A stretch of 64,000 nucleotides of DNA, taken from positions 74,875,381 to 74,939,380 of the forward strand of contig JALJCS010000001.1 in assembly GCA_023055355.1 (NCBI GenBank). The letters run 5' to 3'. The translations under genes and the position numbers were made by a program. Position 1 is the stretch's first letter. Every line of letters starts with the position of its first letter. The DNA comes from Agelaius tricolor (Eukaryota > Chordata > Aves > Passeriformes > Icteridae). Positions 51,339 to 62,119 of this stretch are shown in pieces. The notes below the pieces were generated by a model. The model worked only from the letters and a program-made list of their open reading frames with translations. It did not search any database and was not told where the DNA came from.

Positions 51339-52185
51339 TTTATGTTTATTTATAAGACAGCTAAAAGTAAATTCATGCTCAGGATGCACATGACATAGTT
51401 ATTAACAATAACCCTGGATTTATTAGTAGTAGTCCTGGCTGAGGTACATGTCCACCAGTTTCATAGATGGCTATAAGATACTCAGATCTCCAGAGAGTAT
51501 TTCAAAGAATGCTTAGACCTCAGACATTCCTTACCTAAACTATACATGGACTATATACTCCAGAAACACTACCAGCACTTTCGATGATGCTTTTTATCTG
51601 ACTGCTAAGATATTACCAAAATCATAACAGAAAAAAACCTATTTTGAAGCAAAAATACTGCCACTGAGACTAGCAACATAGCCCAGTGTTCATTGTTTTA
51701 AATAAGTGTCTCATATTTTGGGCAGAATGAGCAAGATGCAGCAGATGTTCAGTGCAAAAGGATCATTTTCTACTCAGGAAGTTGGAGATTTAATAATAAA
51801 TGTGGCCTGAGGATTCAAGTTTATAGTCTGATCCTATGGGAGCTTCTGAGCACTCAGTGCCTTCGAAACAAGCCTGCAGAATCTATGAGAGATGTTAAAT
51901 GAGCTCCTCAGGGCAGGCAAAGGGCAAGGCTGTGAGTGAAGCACTCCTGCCCAGGAGATGGGACAGACACCCCCAGAGAAGGCAGCAAGCTGGTTCTGAG
52001 CAGCTCAGCCCCCACCCAGCACAGAACAGCTCAGGCAGGACCCCTCGGGGGCTTCTTGCTGCTGTCCATGACCCACAGCCTCTCCCTTGGAGCTCCCTTG
52101 GACAGACCCCTGAGCTCCACCCATTTTCAAGGTCATCACCCCCACTCTAAATACTGCTTGCAGCAATAACTTCAAACAAATAAAT
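51339..52185. other. Non-coding segment
   Basis: No gene supported. Overlapping frames of about 80 codons near 51.9-52.2 kb on both strands have no motif. Confidence 0.5.
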
Positions 52186-52400
52186 ATCATCAAATCATGT
52201 AATTGCTGAATTGAAGGAACCTTAAGGATCACCTCATTCCCAGCCCCCTGCTGTGGGCAGGGACACCTTCCACTGGACCAGGATGCTCAAAGGCCTGTCC
52301 AATCTGAACACTTCCAGGCATAGGACATCCACAGCTTTTCTGGGTGCCATGTTGCAGTGTCTGAGCAGCCTCACAATAGAGATATCACAGCACATCAAGT
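52186..52400 (-). mobile_element. CR1 LINE 3' end fragment
   Basis: ATTGAAGGAACCTTAAGGAT, CCCTGCTGTGGGCAGGGACA, CCTTCCACTGGACCAGGATG and CATCCACAGCTTTTCTGGGT match a reverse-complemented CR1 3' end. It is 5'-truncated near 52.4 kb. Confidence 0.92.
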
Positions 52401-53398
52401 TTTTCTTAGTTCATTGCCTCCTTTTGTGTCTTTTCATGAAAGTTGTAGGAAGCATCACATTTGCACAGCAGGCAGGGGGTATATGAAAGTTTAACAGTAA
52501 TGCAAAGATCAAATAAACATCTTATCACAACAAAACCCCTGGCAGTTTCTGGTTAATCTCAATCTTCTCTCTGGTAGGTGTACAACAAGTGCTAAATGTC
52601 AATGCAAAATCTTCATGGAAAGTTCTTTAAAAAAGTGTTGCAAATATCACATTTGTTTTCTCAGATCATCCCATTTCTCCAGTTGCCATTTATGAGCAGG
52701 GTCTGTCAGGTATCACTCCAGGGCCACTGCAGCAGGAATGGCAGCAGCATTACATCACCCAATGCTCCACTGGCTGGGGTGACCTCACAGCTCTCAGCAA
52801 ACACCTGCTGTCAGCACTTGCTATCTTCTCTAAGGGCTGATAAGGTGTTGAATTTAAAATCTGCATGTTACCTCACCTGCCCCCAGCTCCAGCTACTGGC
52901 TGAACATATTTGAGAGGTTCTTAAGCAGTTTATTGCAGCTATAAAAGTCATGTGCCACGCATAAGCATTTTGGTAAAACATTATGCAGATATTTCTATCA
53001 AATACATCTTTCATGTCATTCCTTGAAGTGAATAAAGTCTCTTGTGAGGTCTCCCAAGTACCTGATTTGTGGTTTTTTGAAGTTTCATTTATCACTGCTC
53101 AAAGTTATATGAAAAGGAAAAAATACCTTAATACAGGGAATACAACAAAGGACACACAGAAGGCACACTCAGATGGAGCACAACATCCCCAGGGCAGAAC
53201 AAAAACAAGCCCAGAGCCTGTCTGGGCAGCCCAGGAGCACCCCCATGGGTACACAGATTTGTCAAAAGGCAATTTGCTCTTCTCTAGCACAACCCAACCC
53301 AGTGAGAAATGAAACTGGGGGCTGCTGGGTGCTGGGGATGATGTCTGGGGAATGGAAATGGGTCTGAATGGAAAATGGGGCATGGGGAGGAGAGGAGC
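52401..53398. other. Non-coding segment
   Basis: No gene supported. Frames of 105-109 codons lie on both strands around 52.6-53.4 kb without recognisable motifs. Confidence 0.5.
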
Positions 53399-54251
53399 TG
53401 ATTCACATTTCAATGGCAGATGTTCTAGCAAGCATCAACCCTAGTGGTTTCTGAATGCCAGTTGGTTTTAAATATATTTAGAGACTTTATTTTTAATAGT
53501 CTAGGTAACACAAAGATCCTTTCATTTTCTTCTTTTATTTTGGTAATAGCAAATTGATTTTCTACAGGGAAACATGAAAGTCTGCTTTGAAGCAGTCAAG
53601 AGGACCAAATTCCCTGCACTGAGATCATCCTTAACTCTGGTTTTGGTAACCAAAACCTAAGGGGCTGAGGCTGTGAACACCCATGTCAGTGTGGGGACAT
53701 CCCTGAGGGACTGCAGCTATAGGTGACCCACACCCACACACCCTGGAGGAACTGTGCCCATGGGGAAGGCAGCAGTGCAGGGACACCCTGAGGGACTGCA
53801 GACAGAGGTGAACCTCTCCATAGTGGGGACACTAAAAAACCCCTTTGAAGACAAGCTAGAATCAAAGAGCAGCAGAGAAAATCCTAGAGAAACAAATGGT
53901 GACAGAGAAAAATGAACAAGCAAAAAACATCAGCAAGATACAGTTCCAAGCACAGCCTCAGGAGAAATTATGATGCCATCAGAGAAATCAGAACAGGATA
54001 ACTGTAACATGGGCTGAAAGTCAGGGAAGTTGAGGCTAGGAAAGGGGACATAACTGATTTAGGGGAAGGAGGACAGGTGTTTGTTTGTGTTCTTTTTTTC
54101 CTTGGTCAATATTTGTAAAGCATCAGAAATTTGTGCTGTTTGTAATTAAAGTAAGTAAAAAATCCCTGCGTTGAGTCTGTTTGTCCTACAACTTCCCTCT
54201 CTATAGGAATTAGTGTGTTTGAGGTTTTCATCAAGGAGCTTTGGTAAATCA
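53399..54251 (+). repeat. Unidentified dispersed repeat, copy B, split by an insertion
   Basis: Positions 53399-53637 match copy A at 49.55-49.80 kb. The match stops at CATCCTTAACTC and resumes at 54191 with CTCTCTATAGGAATTAG and CAAGGAGC, which correspond to the next bases of copy A (TTCTCTATAAGAGTTTC, AAAGGAGC). The intervening 553 bases have no counterpart in copy A and are listed as a separate insertion. This gives direct internal evidence that the middle block was inserted. Confidence 0.75.
53638..54190 (+). mobile_element. Probable solo LTR (endogenous retrovirus-derived)
   Basis: The 553-base block starts TGGTTTTGGTAACC and ends GTTTGTCCTACA, so it has TG...CA termini. It interrupts copy B of the repeat pair. 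The flanks AACTC and AACTT (overlapping the last base of the end) differ by one base and could be a 5-bp target-site duplication. Inside are two related units (TGTGGGGACATCCCTGAGGG and CAGGGACACCCTGAGGGACT), a purine-rich middle and, near the end, TAATTAAAG followed by a GT-rich stretch as at an LTR polyadenylation region. The wording resembles avian ERV LTRs known to me, but I cannot name the subfamily. No gag, pol or env remnant is attached, which fits a solo LTR. Confidence 0.6.
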
Positions 54252-54600
54252 GCTGCCTCTCCTCAAAGAAGCAGGCACAGAGCGCTGCCAGACCTGCCTG
54301 ATGCCAGAGACCACAGGCAGACACCATTTACTCCTGTTTGGAGGATGAGTGGAGCAGTGTATTTTGCCAAAGTTTGTTCAGAGGCCATGGAACTCTCCAT
54401 AGAGCTTGCTTTTGCTTTTTAGAGTTCCTGTGTTCTGTTCCATGTGTTCTCAAGGCACTGGAACAGAATCAGCCAATTCCCAGCATTTCCTCTGTGCACT
54501 GGGTACATTCGCTCTGCATGTGTCTCTTAAACCACCCCAGGCCAGGCTTGGACCAGCATTGCTGCTGAATGAGATGAGGAGAAAATCCCCTGTGCCCAGG
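54252..54600. other. Non-coding spacer between LTR-like elements
   Basis: No gene supported. It contains a frame through 54338-54568 without motifs, and no repeat was recognised. Confidence 0.45.
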
Positions 54601-54961
54601 TGTTGCAATTACATTGCAGGAGTTCTATTGTCATTACATTGCAAGGGTTCCATGTTGCTAGAGTTCCATACCTCCTTGATGTTTCTTGTAGGCAGCTCCT
54701 CCAGGCACTGACTCATCCTTGTCCTCACAGCAGCCAACAGACTCCAGTTCCCCTCAGCCAACCAATCCACTCTTTTATAACACCCTTCTGATTGGCTACA
54801 GCTGTGGCCTGTTAACATCAGGCCTGCTCCTAATCCTTAATAATTGGCTCAGCTGCAACTCTTTAGGGGGTAAGATTACTTTCTATACCACCTTCATTTA
54901 CCCATACTGTATCCCCCTACACCCAGGGTGGGAAGATCTGGGTAACAGACTCTCTGCTACA
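54601..54961 (-). mobile_element. Probable ERV LTR, minus orientation
   Basis: On the minus strand the block begins TGTAGCAGAGAGTCTGTTAC and ends AATTGCAACA, so it has TG...CA termini over 361 bases. It contains GAGCCAATTATTAAGG, then GTAGCCAATCAGAAGG and TTATAAAAGAG, which is a CCAAT box about 13 bases before a TATA box. Downstream lie short repeated units built on CATTGCA/GAGTTC (plus-strand text). This promoter layout is typical of retroviral LTRs, and the sequence resembles songbird ERV LTRs from memory. No matching target-site duplication is visible at the chosen ends, so boundaries may be off or one end truncated. No internal retroviral coding remnant is seen. Confidence 0.5.
54770..54779 (-). 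promoter_or_regulatory. LTR TATA/CCAAT promoter
   Basis: The minus strand reads GCCAATCAGAAGGGTGTTAT followed directly by AAAAGAG, giving a CCAAT box upstream of TATAAAAG. It would drive transcription toward lower coordinates. Function is inferred from motif order only. Confidence 0.4.
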
Positions 54962-55271
54962 GCTCTTCCTTAGTGAAGCCCGCCTGATGATTTCCAGGTT
55001 TTTTCAAGATGTACAGACTTCATTTACTTGCACAAACACACGAATTTCTCAGCAAAGTGGGATGTGTACCCATGTATCTGCATTCCCATTTGGGTGGGAG
55101 TAATTAGCAGCTCGACCTTTTTTTTTCTTCTCTTTAGAAAGATCAGATTATAGTCTTCATTCATTCATTCATTTCTTATTTAAGTTGTTGCCTGTGACAG
55201 ACCACACACACAGTCTCTACTTGTGGCCCAGCATCTCAGTCTCTCCCCACACTATGCAATGTGTCTGGCTC
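54962..55271. other. Non-coding spacer with (TTCA)n
   Basis: No gene. A short (TTCA)4 array lies at 55156-55174. Confidence 0.6.
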
Positions 55272-55660
55272 CATAGAATCATAAATCTTGGAACAGTTCT
55301 TTAAGGTCATCAAGTCTAATCATTAATCCAGCACTGCCAAGCCCTGCATTAAACCACGTCCCCAGGTGCCACATCTGCATGTCTTTTAAATACCTCCAGG
55401 GATGATGACTCAGCCACTTCCCTGGGCAGCCTCTTTGAAAGCCTGATCCCTGTTTCAGTGAAGAAGTTGTTCCTAATAGCCAATCTGAACTTCATATGGT
55501 GCAATTTGAGGCTGTTTCCTCTTGTCTTATCAGTTGTTACTTGGGAGAAGAAACTGACTCCCACCTGTCTCCAACCTCCTTTCAGGTAAAGAGTGAGAAA
55601 ATCTCCCCTCAGCCTCCATTTCTTTATCAAGCCTGAGTGCAAGCACAGCTCCTGGCTGTT
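55272..55660 (-). mobile_element. CR1 LINE 3' region, long fragment
   Basis: Reading the plus strand, CATAGAATCATAAATCTTGG, AAGGTCATCAAGTCTAATCA, CACGTCCCCAGGTGCCACAT, CTTCCCTGGGCAGCCTCTTT, GAAGAAGTTGTTCCTAATAG, GAGGCTGTTTCCTCTTGTCT and AAATCTCCCCTCAGCCTCCA follow a reverse-complemented CR1 3' region without large gaps. The 42.17 kb copy uses the same subtype wording. An apparent 154-codon minus frame (55349-55813) is mostly CR1 3' sequence and not a gene. Confidence 0.95.
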
Positions 55661-56591
55661 CTGCAGCACAGAACTGAATTGCTCTTTCAGCAAGGCCTCC
55701 TGATAATAAACTCTGTGCCAAGATGTTTGTGGGCGACAAGCACGAAGATGAGTGTAAGTCAGGGCAAATGTTTTTAAAATTTCACACATGTGTTTATTTT
55801 TATCTTTCCCCAATATTTGTCCAGCTGTCTAATCTTCCTAAGAACTGCATAAATCAGGTTAACTCTTGCCCAGTGAAAAATTCTCTGCCAAGTTCTCCCA
55901 GGCAGAACTAGAAGTGGGGTTTTCAGTCGTTTCACCCCATCTTCCCCCTACACACCTCCCAGCAAAATAGTCCAAAAAAAAAATGTTTCTAATTTTCACC
56001 TTAAACAATATACCGTGGTAAAAGAAATAAATTTCTTCAAAAATTTAAAAATAATTTTTATTAAAGAAAATGTTCTCCTTCAAGCCTGACCCTGAGTCAT
56101 GGTGTCACTCAGATGATGAGATTTATCAGTTATTACAGTCTGTAGCACAAGCCATTTTACCTTTGGTATGCTGCTCCCATCTCTTTTCAAGACCAAAATT
56201 TTCAGTGTGTGCTGGTGTAGAAGCTTTGGACAAAAAAAAACCTCTATTTCTCTGCATGCAAATCTCAAAATTAAGGTATCCACCTACCACTGGTTTCTCA
56301 GAAATACACCCCCACATTTTCCCTTGCTCTTCTCCCACACTGTGCTACCTTACCAGACTCAGTAACTTGGCTTCCAGCCTTAAATTACTCAGAAGTATAA
56401 TTGGAAATAGAAATGTGAAGAAGCCCCACTCCAAACCTCACCCCTTACAAACAGACACTGGTGGCCTAAGGCAAACTGTGACATCCCAGTAAGGTGTTAG
56501 AGTCGTGTCCTGGGCCAGCATGACACTGTTGTGAAGCCAGAAATAGGCCATGAGGGTCTTCAAGGGTCTCAACCAATGCAGCAGAATCCCA
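55661..56591. other. Non-coding segment
   Basis: No gene supported. A 140-codon plus frame (56070-56492) shares its interval with two minus frames and shows no domain. Confidence 0.5.
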
Positions 56592-56665
56592 CAATCATAG
56601 AATGTCCTAAGTTGGAGGGGACCCACAAGGATCAAGTCCAACTTCCAGCCCTCCTTTGGATGCTT
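56592..56665 (-). mobile_element. CR1 LINE 3' end fragment (same tail type as the SINE)
   Basis: CAATCATAGAATGTCCTAAG, TTGGAGGGGACCCACAAGGA and TCAAGTCCAACTTCCAGCCC give a reverse-complemented CR1 3' end of the 'gacccacaaggatca' subtype. The same subtype ends the plus-strand copy at 62.5 kb and the SINE tail at 62.85 kb. Confidence 0.88.
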
Positions 56666-57427
56666 TCTAATAGCTTTGTATCTTTATCTTTCATGACAAT
56701 TTTGACAAAGAGAGGGCTGTAGGTGTTTCTTGTCACCTCCTTCCTCTCTTCCTTCTCCACATCCACATAACAGATCAATTTTTACCATGTCCAGAGGATC
56801 CACTGCTCCAAGGCAGGACTCTCAAACCCTCCATGGGCAGAACTGCAGAGAAGGAGACCTGAGTGCATGGAGAGAAAGGTCCCCCTGCAACCAGGACTGC
56901 ATTTCCTGAACTTTCCATTCATGATCTGGCCTACACATCCACTAGTGGTGTGTGTGACACACTAGACTGCTTCATCCCACCCAGTGGCTTAGTGGACGCT
57001 TCCAGACACAGGTCTGGTCATGTTTCCATTCCCTGTTGTGTCTGTGGATCCTCCCTAGTCAATCTGTGGGGATGCTGAATGGGACCTAACATGATCAGGT
57101 ATTTTTGTCCCTTGTCAGGTGCAGAACAGCTAGAATTTCAAGTCCAGCATCATTTAATATTGGAAGTTTACAACATTTCCAATAACATTGCAAGAACAAG
57201 GTGCATACTGATGTCCTTATTTTACGTTCAAGATGACCCCAAGTTGCACCTTGGGGTCAGATTTGGCCCTAAGGAACTTCTTAAACAGGAGAATAATATA
57301 GTCCTGGAAGAATAAATCTCTGCCATACAGAGGGATTGTAAAGCCTGCACCTTAGAGACAAAATGTAAATCAGACTAGCAAACCACTAGCAATGGTTTGG
57401 CTGGCAGTAGTCCTGACTTCAGCTTGA
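56666..57427. other. Non-coding segment
   Basis: No gene supported. Frames of 71-78 codons are unremarkable. Confidence 0.5.
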
Positions 57428-57476
57428 GGATGCACTAGAGTCCTTCAGAGGTCCCTTACAACCAGCATTCCAATGT
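57428..57476 (+). mobile_element. Short CR1-like 3' end fragment
   Basis: GAGTCCTTCAGAGGTCCCTT then ACAACCAGCATTCCAATG resembles the sense-strand CR1 terminus '..cagaggtcccttccaacc..attctatg'. It is only about 50 bases, so the call is tentative. Confidence 0.5.
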
Positions 57477-58892
57477 GAAACAGCAACCAGAATTGAGAGC
57501 TGCATCCTGCTTTACTATTTGAATAATACCATTCACTCCTGTCTCCCTGGAAGTTATCTCTTACATTTTGCCATGCCATATCTAAATACTCAGGTTTTCT
57601 TTTCAAAAATTCTAAGCTGTGGCACCTACAAGCAATCTGTTCCTTGAATGTTCTTTTCTGTTGGCCTTCCTCTTCCTGTATAGAATTAAAATAAGGAGGA
57701 AGAAAAAGGGGCTAAGATCTCAGATAAGGTAAAAACTTCAACTTCATCAAATTCATCATCAGATGCTGAAAATGAATCTAAACTTTTCAAACATAAGACT
57801 TGCATTGTTACAAGCTGTTGCACACCTATATCACTAACTCAGAGCTCACAGATAATGTTCAATAGATTAATTTCTGATTATATACTAAATTTAATGCCAG
57901 AAGGGACTATCTAAACATTTGTTTTTGCCTCTGGAACATCCACAACTTTTACACTTAACCATTTATACGAGAGCTACAAGCTTGTGCTTGACAACATATA
58001 TCTCCCAGAAATACCTTATTCTTGAAGAAATCAACATTCTAGTTCATATTAGGCCCAGAAGTGGGACGGCATCACACCTTGTGCCAGTCATTAGGAGGTG
58101 AATAGAACTGTCACTTTGTGTGGAAAGCATGGGAAGACAGATTTGTCAGGAGGAGAAGTGCCAATGCCCAGCCAAGCGTGTTTCAGTATTACCCTGTCCA
58201 TGCTGATCTTCCCTGAAAAGATCCATGAAATGTTTCACAGCTCTGCTCCCCTCAGTTTAATTTGCCATCCCCCAAATGCTGACAGTGCTGAAGTCACATA
58301 AACAGACTGAAGTGCTGTAGAAAGAACAACACCACTATGCTGGATTTGCTCCTTTTTAGTCAGCAGTTTTCAGCATGGCCCCTTGTGAGCCTTCACTCCT
58401 TCTGCACAGGGACTGAAAAGGTCAGTCATTTCTGAGCAGTGTTGACAGGACTGGATTGCAGCAAGGCATGCTGACTAGATTTGCACAGCTATTCTAAAGA
58501 TTAAATGTGGTTTAGACAGCTGGCAGGCACTTCAAGCTGATGCTGTTCCCAGAGAACAACACCAGCACAGTGCAGGCACCTTCCCCATGACATGAGAGGG
58601 AAGATGTTCTTTCAGACCTGACAGCCCTTTCAAAAGGGAAAAGACCATAGAGGCTGCTCATGAGGATTGATCCTGTTGTCCAGAAGCCATGGGTTCATCT
58701 TCCCCTCATCCTGGCAAATAATTCTGGGACCCCACCAGAAATCTTACAAAACAACTACTTGCTCCTCTTCTGGGATATCAACTCGGAAGAGTAGAGTGAG
58801 GGATGGCAAGAACAGCTTTTCTTCACTTGATGCTGCTTTATTGCAATTTAGTGAAATGATCCCCCTAAAGAGACACAAATGCTGCATTTGGA
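57477..58892. other. Non-coding segment with a weak ancient CR1 relic
   Basis: No gene supported. At 57888-57945, AATGCCAGAAGGGACTATCT then AAACATTTGTTTTTGCCTCT recalls the reverse-complemented 3' end of old sauropsid CR1 ('gccagaagggaccattatgatcatctagtctgacctcct' type). The relic is short and uncertain. Confidence 0.4.
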
Positions 58893-59377
58893 AGGACATT
58901 GATCTGGTGGAGCAAGTCCAGAGGAGGGCCAGCAAGATGACTGGAGGCATGGAGCACTTCTCCTACAATGAAAGGCTGTAAGAATTGGGTTCATTCAGAC
59001 TGGAAAAGAGATGGATTAGGGATGACCTAATTACAACCTTCCAGTACCCAAAGGGAGCCTACAAGAAAGGTGGAGAAGAGCTTTTTGCAAGAGCATGTAA
59101 AAACAGGACAAGGGGGAATGGATTTAAAATTAAAAACAGTAAGTTTAGGTCAGATATTAGGAGAAGGTTTCTTTCCTGTGAGAGTGGTGAGGCCCTGGCA
59201 CAGGTTCCCAAGAGAAGCTGTGAATGCCCCATCCCTGGAAGAGTTCAAGGACAGGTTGGATGGGGCTTTGAGAAACCTGGTCTTGTGGAAGGTGTCCCTG
59301 CTTATGGCAGGGGAGCTGGAACGGGATGATTTTTATGGTCCCATCCAACCCAAACCATTCTATGATTCTGTGATTTA
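58893..59377 (+). mobile_element. CR1 LINE 3' region with intact terminus
   Basis: The best-preserved CR1 in the window. In order it shows AGTCCAGAGGAGGGCCAGCA, AAAGGTGGAGAAGAGCTTTT, TAGGTCAGATATTAGGAGAA, GAGAGTGGTGAGGCCCTGGC, GCCCCATCCCTGGAAGAGTT, CAAGGACAGGTTGGATGGGG and ATGGTCCCATCCAACCCAAA, ending in the terminal microsatellite ATTCTATGATTCTGTGATTT. It is 5'-truncated. The 102- and 114-codon plus frames across it lie in the 3' untranslated part, and I see no reverse-transcriptase remnant. Confidence 0.97.
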
Positions 59378-60441
59378 ATCTCCAGATAAAGGAGAGAGAA
59401 AAAACAAAGGAGGATGAACCATTTGCTACAAGATTCAAAGTCCATGAGTTGGATGTCCATGCCAACTTGGATGGACAAGGAGACTTTCAGCTTTCACCCA
59501 CCCTGTGGCATAGATAAAAAAAGTCCTGTAAGAACTCTTTCATGCTGATCTGGGAGGTTTCATGCCTTGTGTGGTAAATATGAGGTTCTCCTACAGCTCG
59601 GAAAACTTGGCTTACAAAAGATGTAACTTATCTCACAAAATCCTCCCCTGCCCCCTAGAAATGTCACTGCACCAGAAAACACAGCTTGCTTCTAGAAGAA
59701 TGACTGAGGAACTAAGGCAGGCCAGAAATATCCTTGGGCTGGCACAGGAGGAACACGATGCCAAACGGGGACAGGGCGGTGACGGACGGGATGAACATTT
59801 CATCGTGACCTGGCACCATCCTCACATGCTTGTGGTTCACTAAAAGGCACTACAGAGGGAGGGAACAAAAGCACAACCCTTTCCTGGTGATGTAATCTCA
59901 CTATTGAATGAATAAGGGCATCTTTCAGATGCTCAGGATTTTAGCTACTTGCAACAGTATTAGAAGAGCATTTTGACAATTGTGAGAAGTGCACTGGCTT
60001 CAAGGGAGAGTAAGAACAAGCAGGGACTACCTCAGGAATGAAAAAAAGGGACTACATAAACAGAAAGGGGGAAAAGTGAAAGAAAGAATGTGGAACAACA
60101 TCTACAGATCATATATGCAAAGTTTGGAAGCAAAAACAGTACTTTTTCACGTTTTAACCAGGATGCCAAAGTTCATTGTGTGGACAAGGCAAGGTGGCTA
60201 AATGGGGATACACACTGAGGGCTGAAAAGGAAATTATCTGAGGAGAAAAGAAGTCAAGGAACCTGGTGCACTTGAACCAGGGACTAAATTAATTCTATCC
60301 CAAATGTTACAGATACACATATCATGCAGGAAACTGGGTCTGGCAGCAAGTATGTCTGAACAATTCTCTCAGGGAAGGATGGCTTCCTGAGTGGTGTCCA
60401 GAGTTTGGTTTTCTGAGCCTAGGAATCCAGAGGCTAAAAAG
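59378..60441. other. Non-coding segment
   Basis: No gene or repeat recognised. Purine-rich stretches lie around 60.0-60.1 kb. Confidence 0.5.
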
Positions 60442-60630
60442 GTGTGTTAATTGCTTTCTATAAATACAGCAAGGAGGAAGGGGAAAGCAAACAGAGGAGA
60501 GGAAAGGATCCATTTAACCTAAAGCACAGCGTTGGCAGGAGAACAAATAGGTACACACTGTCCACAAATATACTTAGGCTGAAAATTAGAAGGCTTCTTG
60601 CCTCTAAAGTGATCAGAATCTCTTCCAAAA
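60442..60630 (+). mobile_element. Ancient CR1-like LINE fragment
   Basis: TTGCTTTCTATAAATACAGC, GGCAGGAGAACAAATAGGTA, CACACTGTCCACAAATATAC and AGGCTGAAAATTAGAAGGCT match, in order and with much decay, the old sauropsid CR1 wording 'ctctataaatacatc', 'ggcacaagaacaaatgggtataaactggcc' and 'aggctggaaattagaagaag'. It is clearly older than the other copies on this side of the window. The comparison is from memory. Confidence 0.6.
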
Positions 60631-61094
60631 GCAAAACATAACATTTCTTTGAACACAGACTTTCAGGATGAATTCTTTCAAAAGCTTATAAAAGAGATTT
60701 CTGTGATAGCAGGGGAGTTGGCTAATAAGCTGAAAGGTCTCTTGTTTCTAAAAAACAGCTGTCTAGATCTAGAATAGTTATAAGAAGGTGGTTTTAAAAT
60801 GTTTATTTTGCATGCTTAACTAAAAATCATTCAGCCTGCAATCATGCAAAACCCCACTGGTGCCTCCATGGGTTTCAGTGCAGTCAAGTCCGTGAACCTT
60901 TAGCTCACCTGTTGCTACTTCAGCTCCCTGAGAGCAATGGGAATAGGGGAGGAGAGCCCCCTTTAAAATATTGACAAACACATTTCTTCCCCCAAGTCAT
61001 AAGAAACAAGATGGAAAAAAATGCAAACTTCATAAGCTCTGCAGTAGAGCTACAAAGCTGTTCTGAGAGTTCCATTAGCACCTCAGATTTCCTA
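60631..61094. other. Non-coding spacer
   Basis: No gene or repeat recognised. Confidence 0.55.
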
Positions 61095-61267
61095 CAAAGA
61101 AGAATTTATTCTTTTTAGTGAGGATGGTAAAACATGGGTTGGCCAGAGAGGCAGTGGATGTCCCATTCCTGGGAACAGTCAAGGTCAGATTGGACAGGGC
61201 TCTGAGCAACTTACTCTTTAAAGGGCCCTTTCAACCCAAACCATTCTATTACTTTATGATTCTATGG
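61095..61267 (+). mobile_element. CR1 LINE 3' end fragment
   Basis: GGTTGGCCAGAGAGGCAGTG, GATGTCCCATTCCTGGGAAC and CTTTCAACCCAAACCATTCT followed by ATTACTTTATGATTCTATGG give a sense-strand CR1 3' end with its terminal microsatellite. It is the same subtype as the 58.9 kb copy, but the middle, between GCTCTGAGCAAC and CCTTTCAACCC, is shorter. Confidence 0.93.
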
Positions 61268-62119
61268 CCTTGGTTCCCTCTAAACCTGTGTCTGTGCAGA
61301 GTTACTCCAATGCAGCTGTGATTCTCCAGGTTTGTGCTGCACCTTATTCTGCAGGAGCCTCCCTCACTCTGTGCAGAATTTGAGTGGAGCTGGGCAGGGC
61401 CTGCCAGCCCGGTGCCCCTGTCTGCTCTCTGAATATTGCTCCTGCATCAAGGTTCACAGAACAAAAGCAGCACATGACAGATGCAAATCTTTGAAGCTGC
61501 AAATGACTTTCAAAAAAACCAGTAGTGGTTAATTTGCCAGTGACAGAGAAGACAAAGCCCCACATTTTCCCTGTCTTTCCCATGGAGCCCAAACTCTTTC
61601 CCAGGGCAGCAGCTTTGGAGAGGAATATAGTTGAGCATTTGATACATGCACTATTTTGGGCTGTAAGAGTTGTTAATAACTTTTTGGAAAAACAGTCCAT
61701 TAAGTTTGCTCCCCATTCCTTTCCAGCCATTTTCACTGCCTCATTTGCTGGGACTTGTTGTGATCGGTCATTTCATGTGGCTTATTTTGTTGAGATATTT
61801 TAGTACATTGTTCAAGATGCAGCACTTTGCACTTGAAATAAATGCTGTAGTCTACTTCTCTGTTTTGTTTTGTTTGTTTGTTTGTTTTTAAACCCTGGCA
61901 GGTAACTGGCAAGGGACAAGCTGACCTGCATTTTCTCAGAGAATTCATGCTTCTTAGATTTGTATAGGATGAGACATGGTGTTGTGTGGTTTGGACATCC
62001 AGCCGTGGACTAATATTCCATTCTTTATTAGAAATTCAGAAACGCCTTTTATTTATACCCTGAATTCTAAAAAATGCTGAAGCAGTGGCAGCATCAGGAT
62101 CTACTGTGGGCAGCAGAAA
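61268..62119. other. Non-coding segment with GTTT microsatellite
   Basis: No gene supported. A (GTTTT/GTTT)n tract lies at 61859-61890. A 130-codon minus frame (61344-61736) shows no motif. Confidence 0.5.

Noticed and set aside
55349..55813. 154-codon minus frame
   Set aside because: Most of it is sense-strand CR1 3' sequence of a truncated element.
58985..59378. Overlapping plus frames of 114 and 102 codons
   Set aside because: They lie in the 3' untranslated region of a CR1 element and carry no reverse-transcriptase motif.
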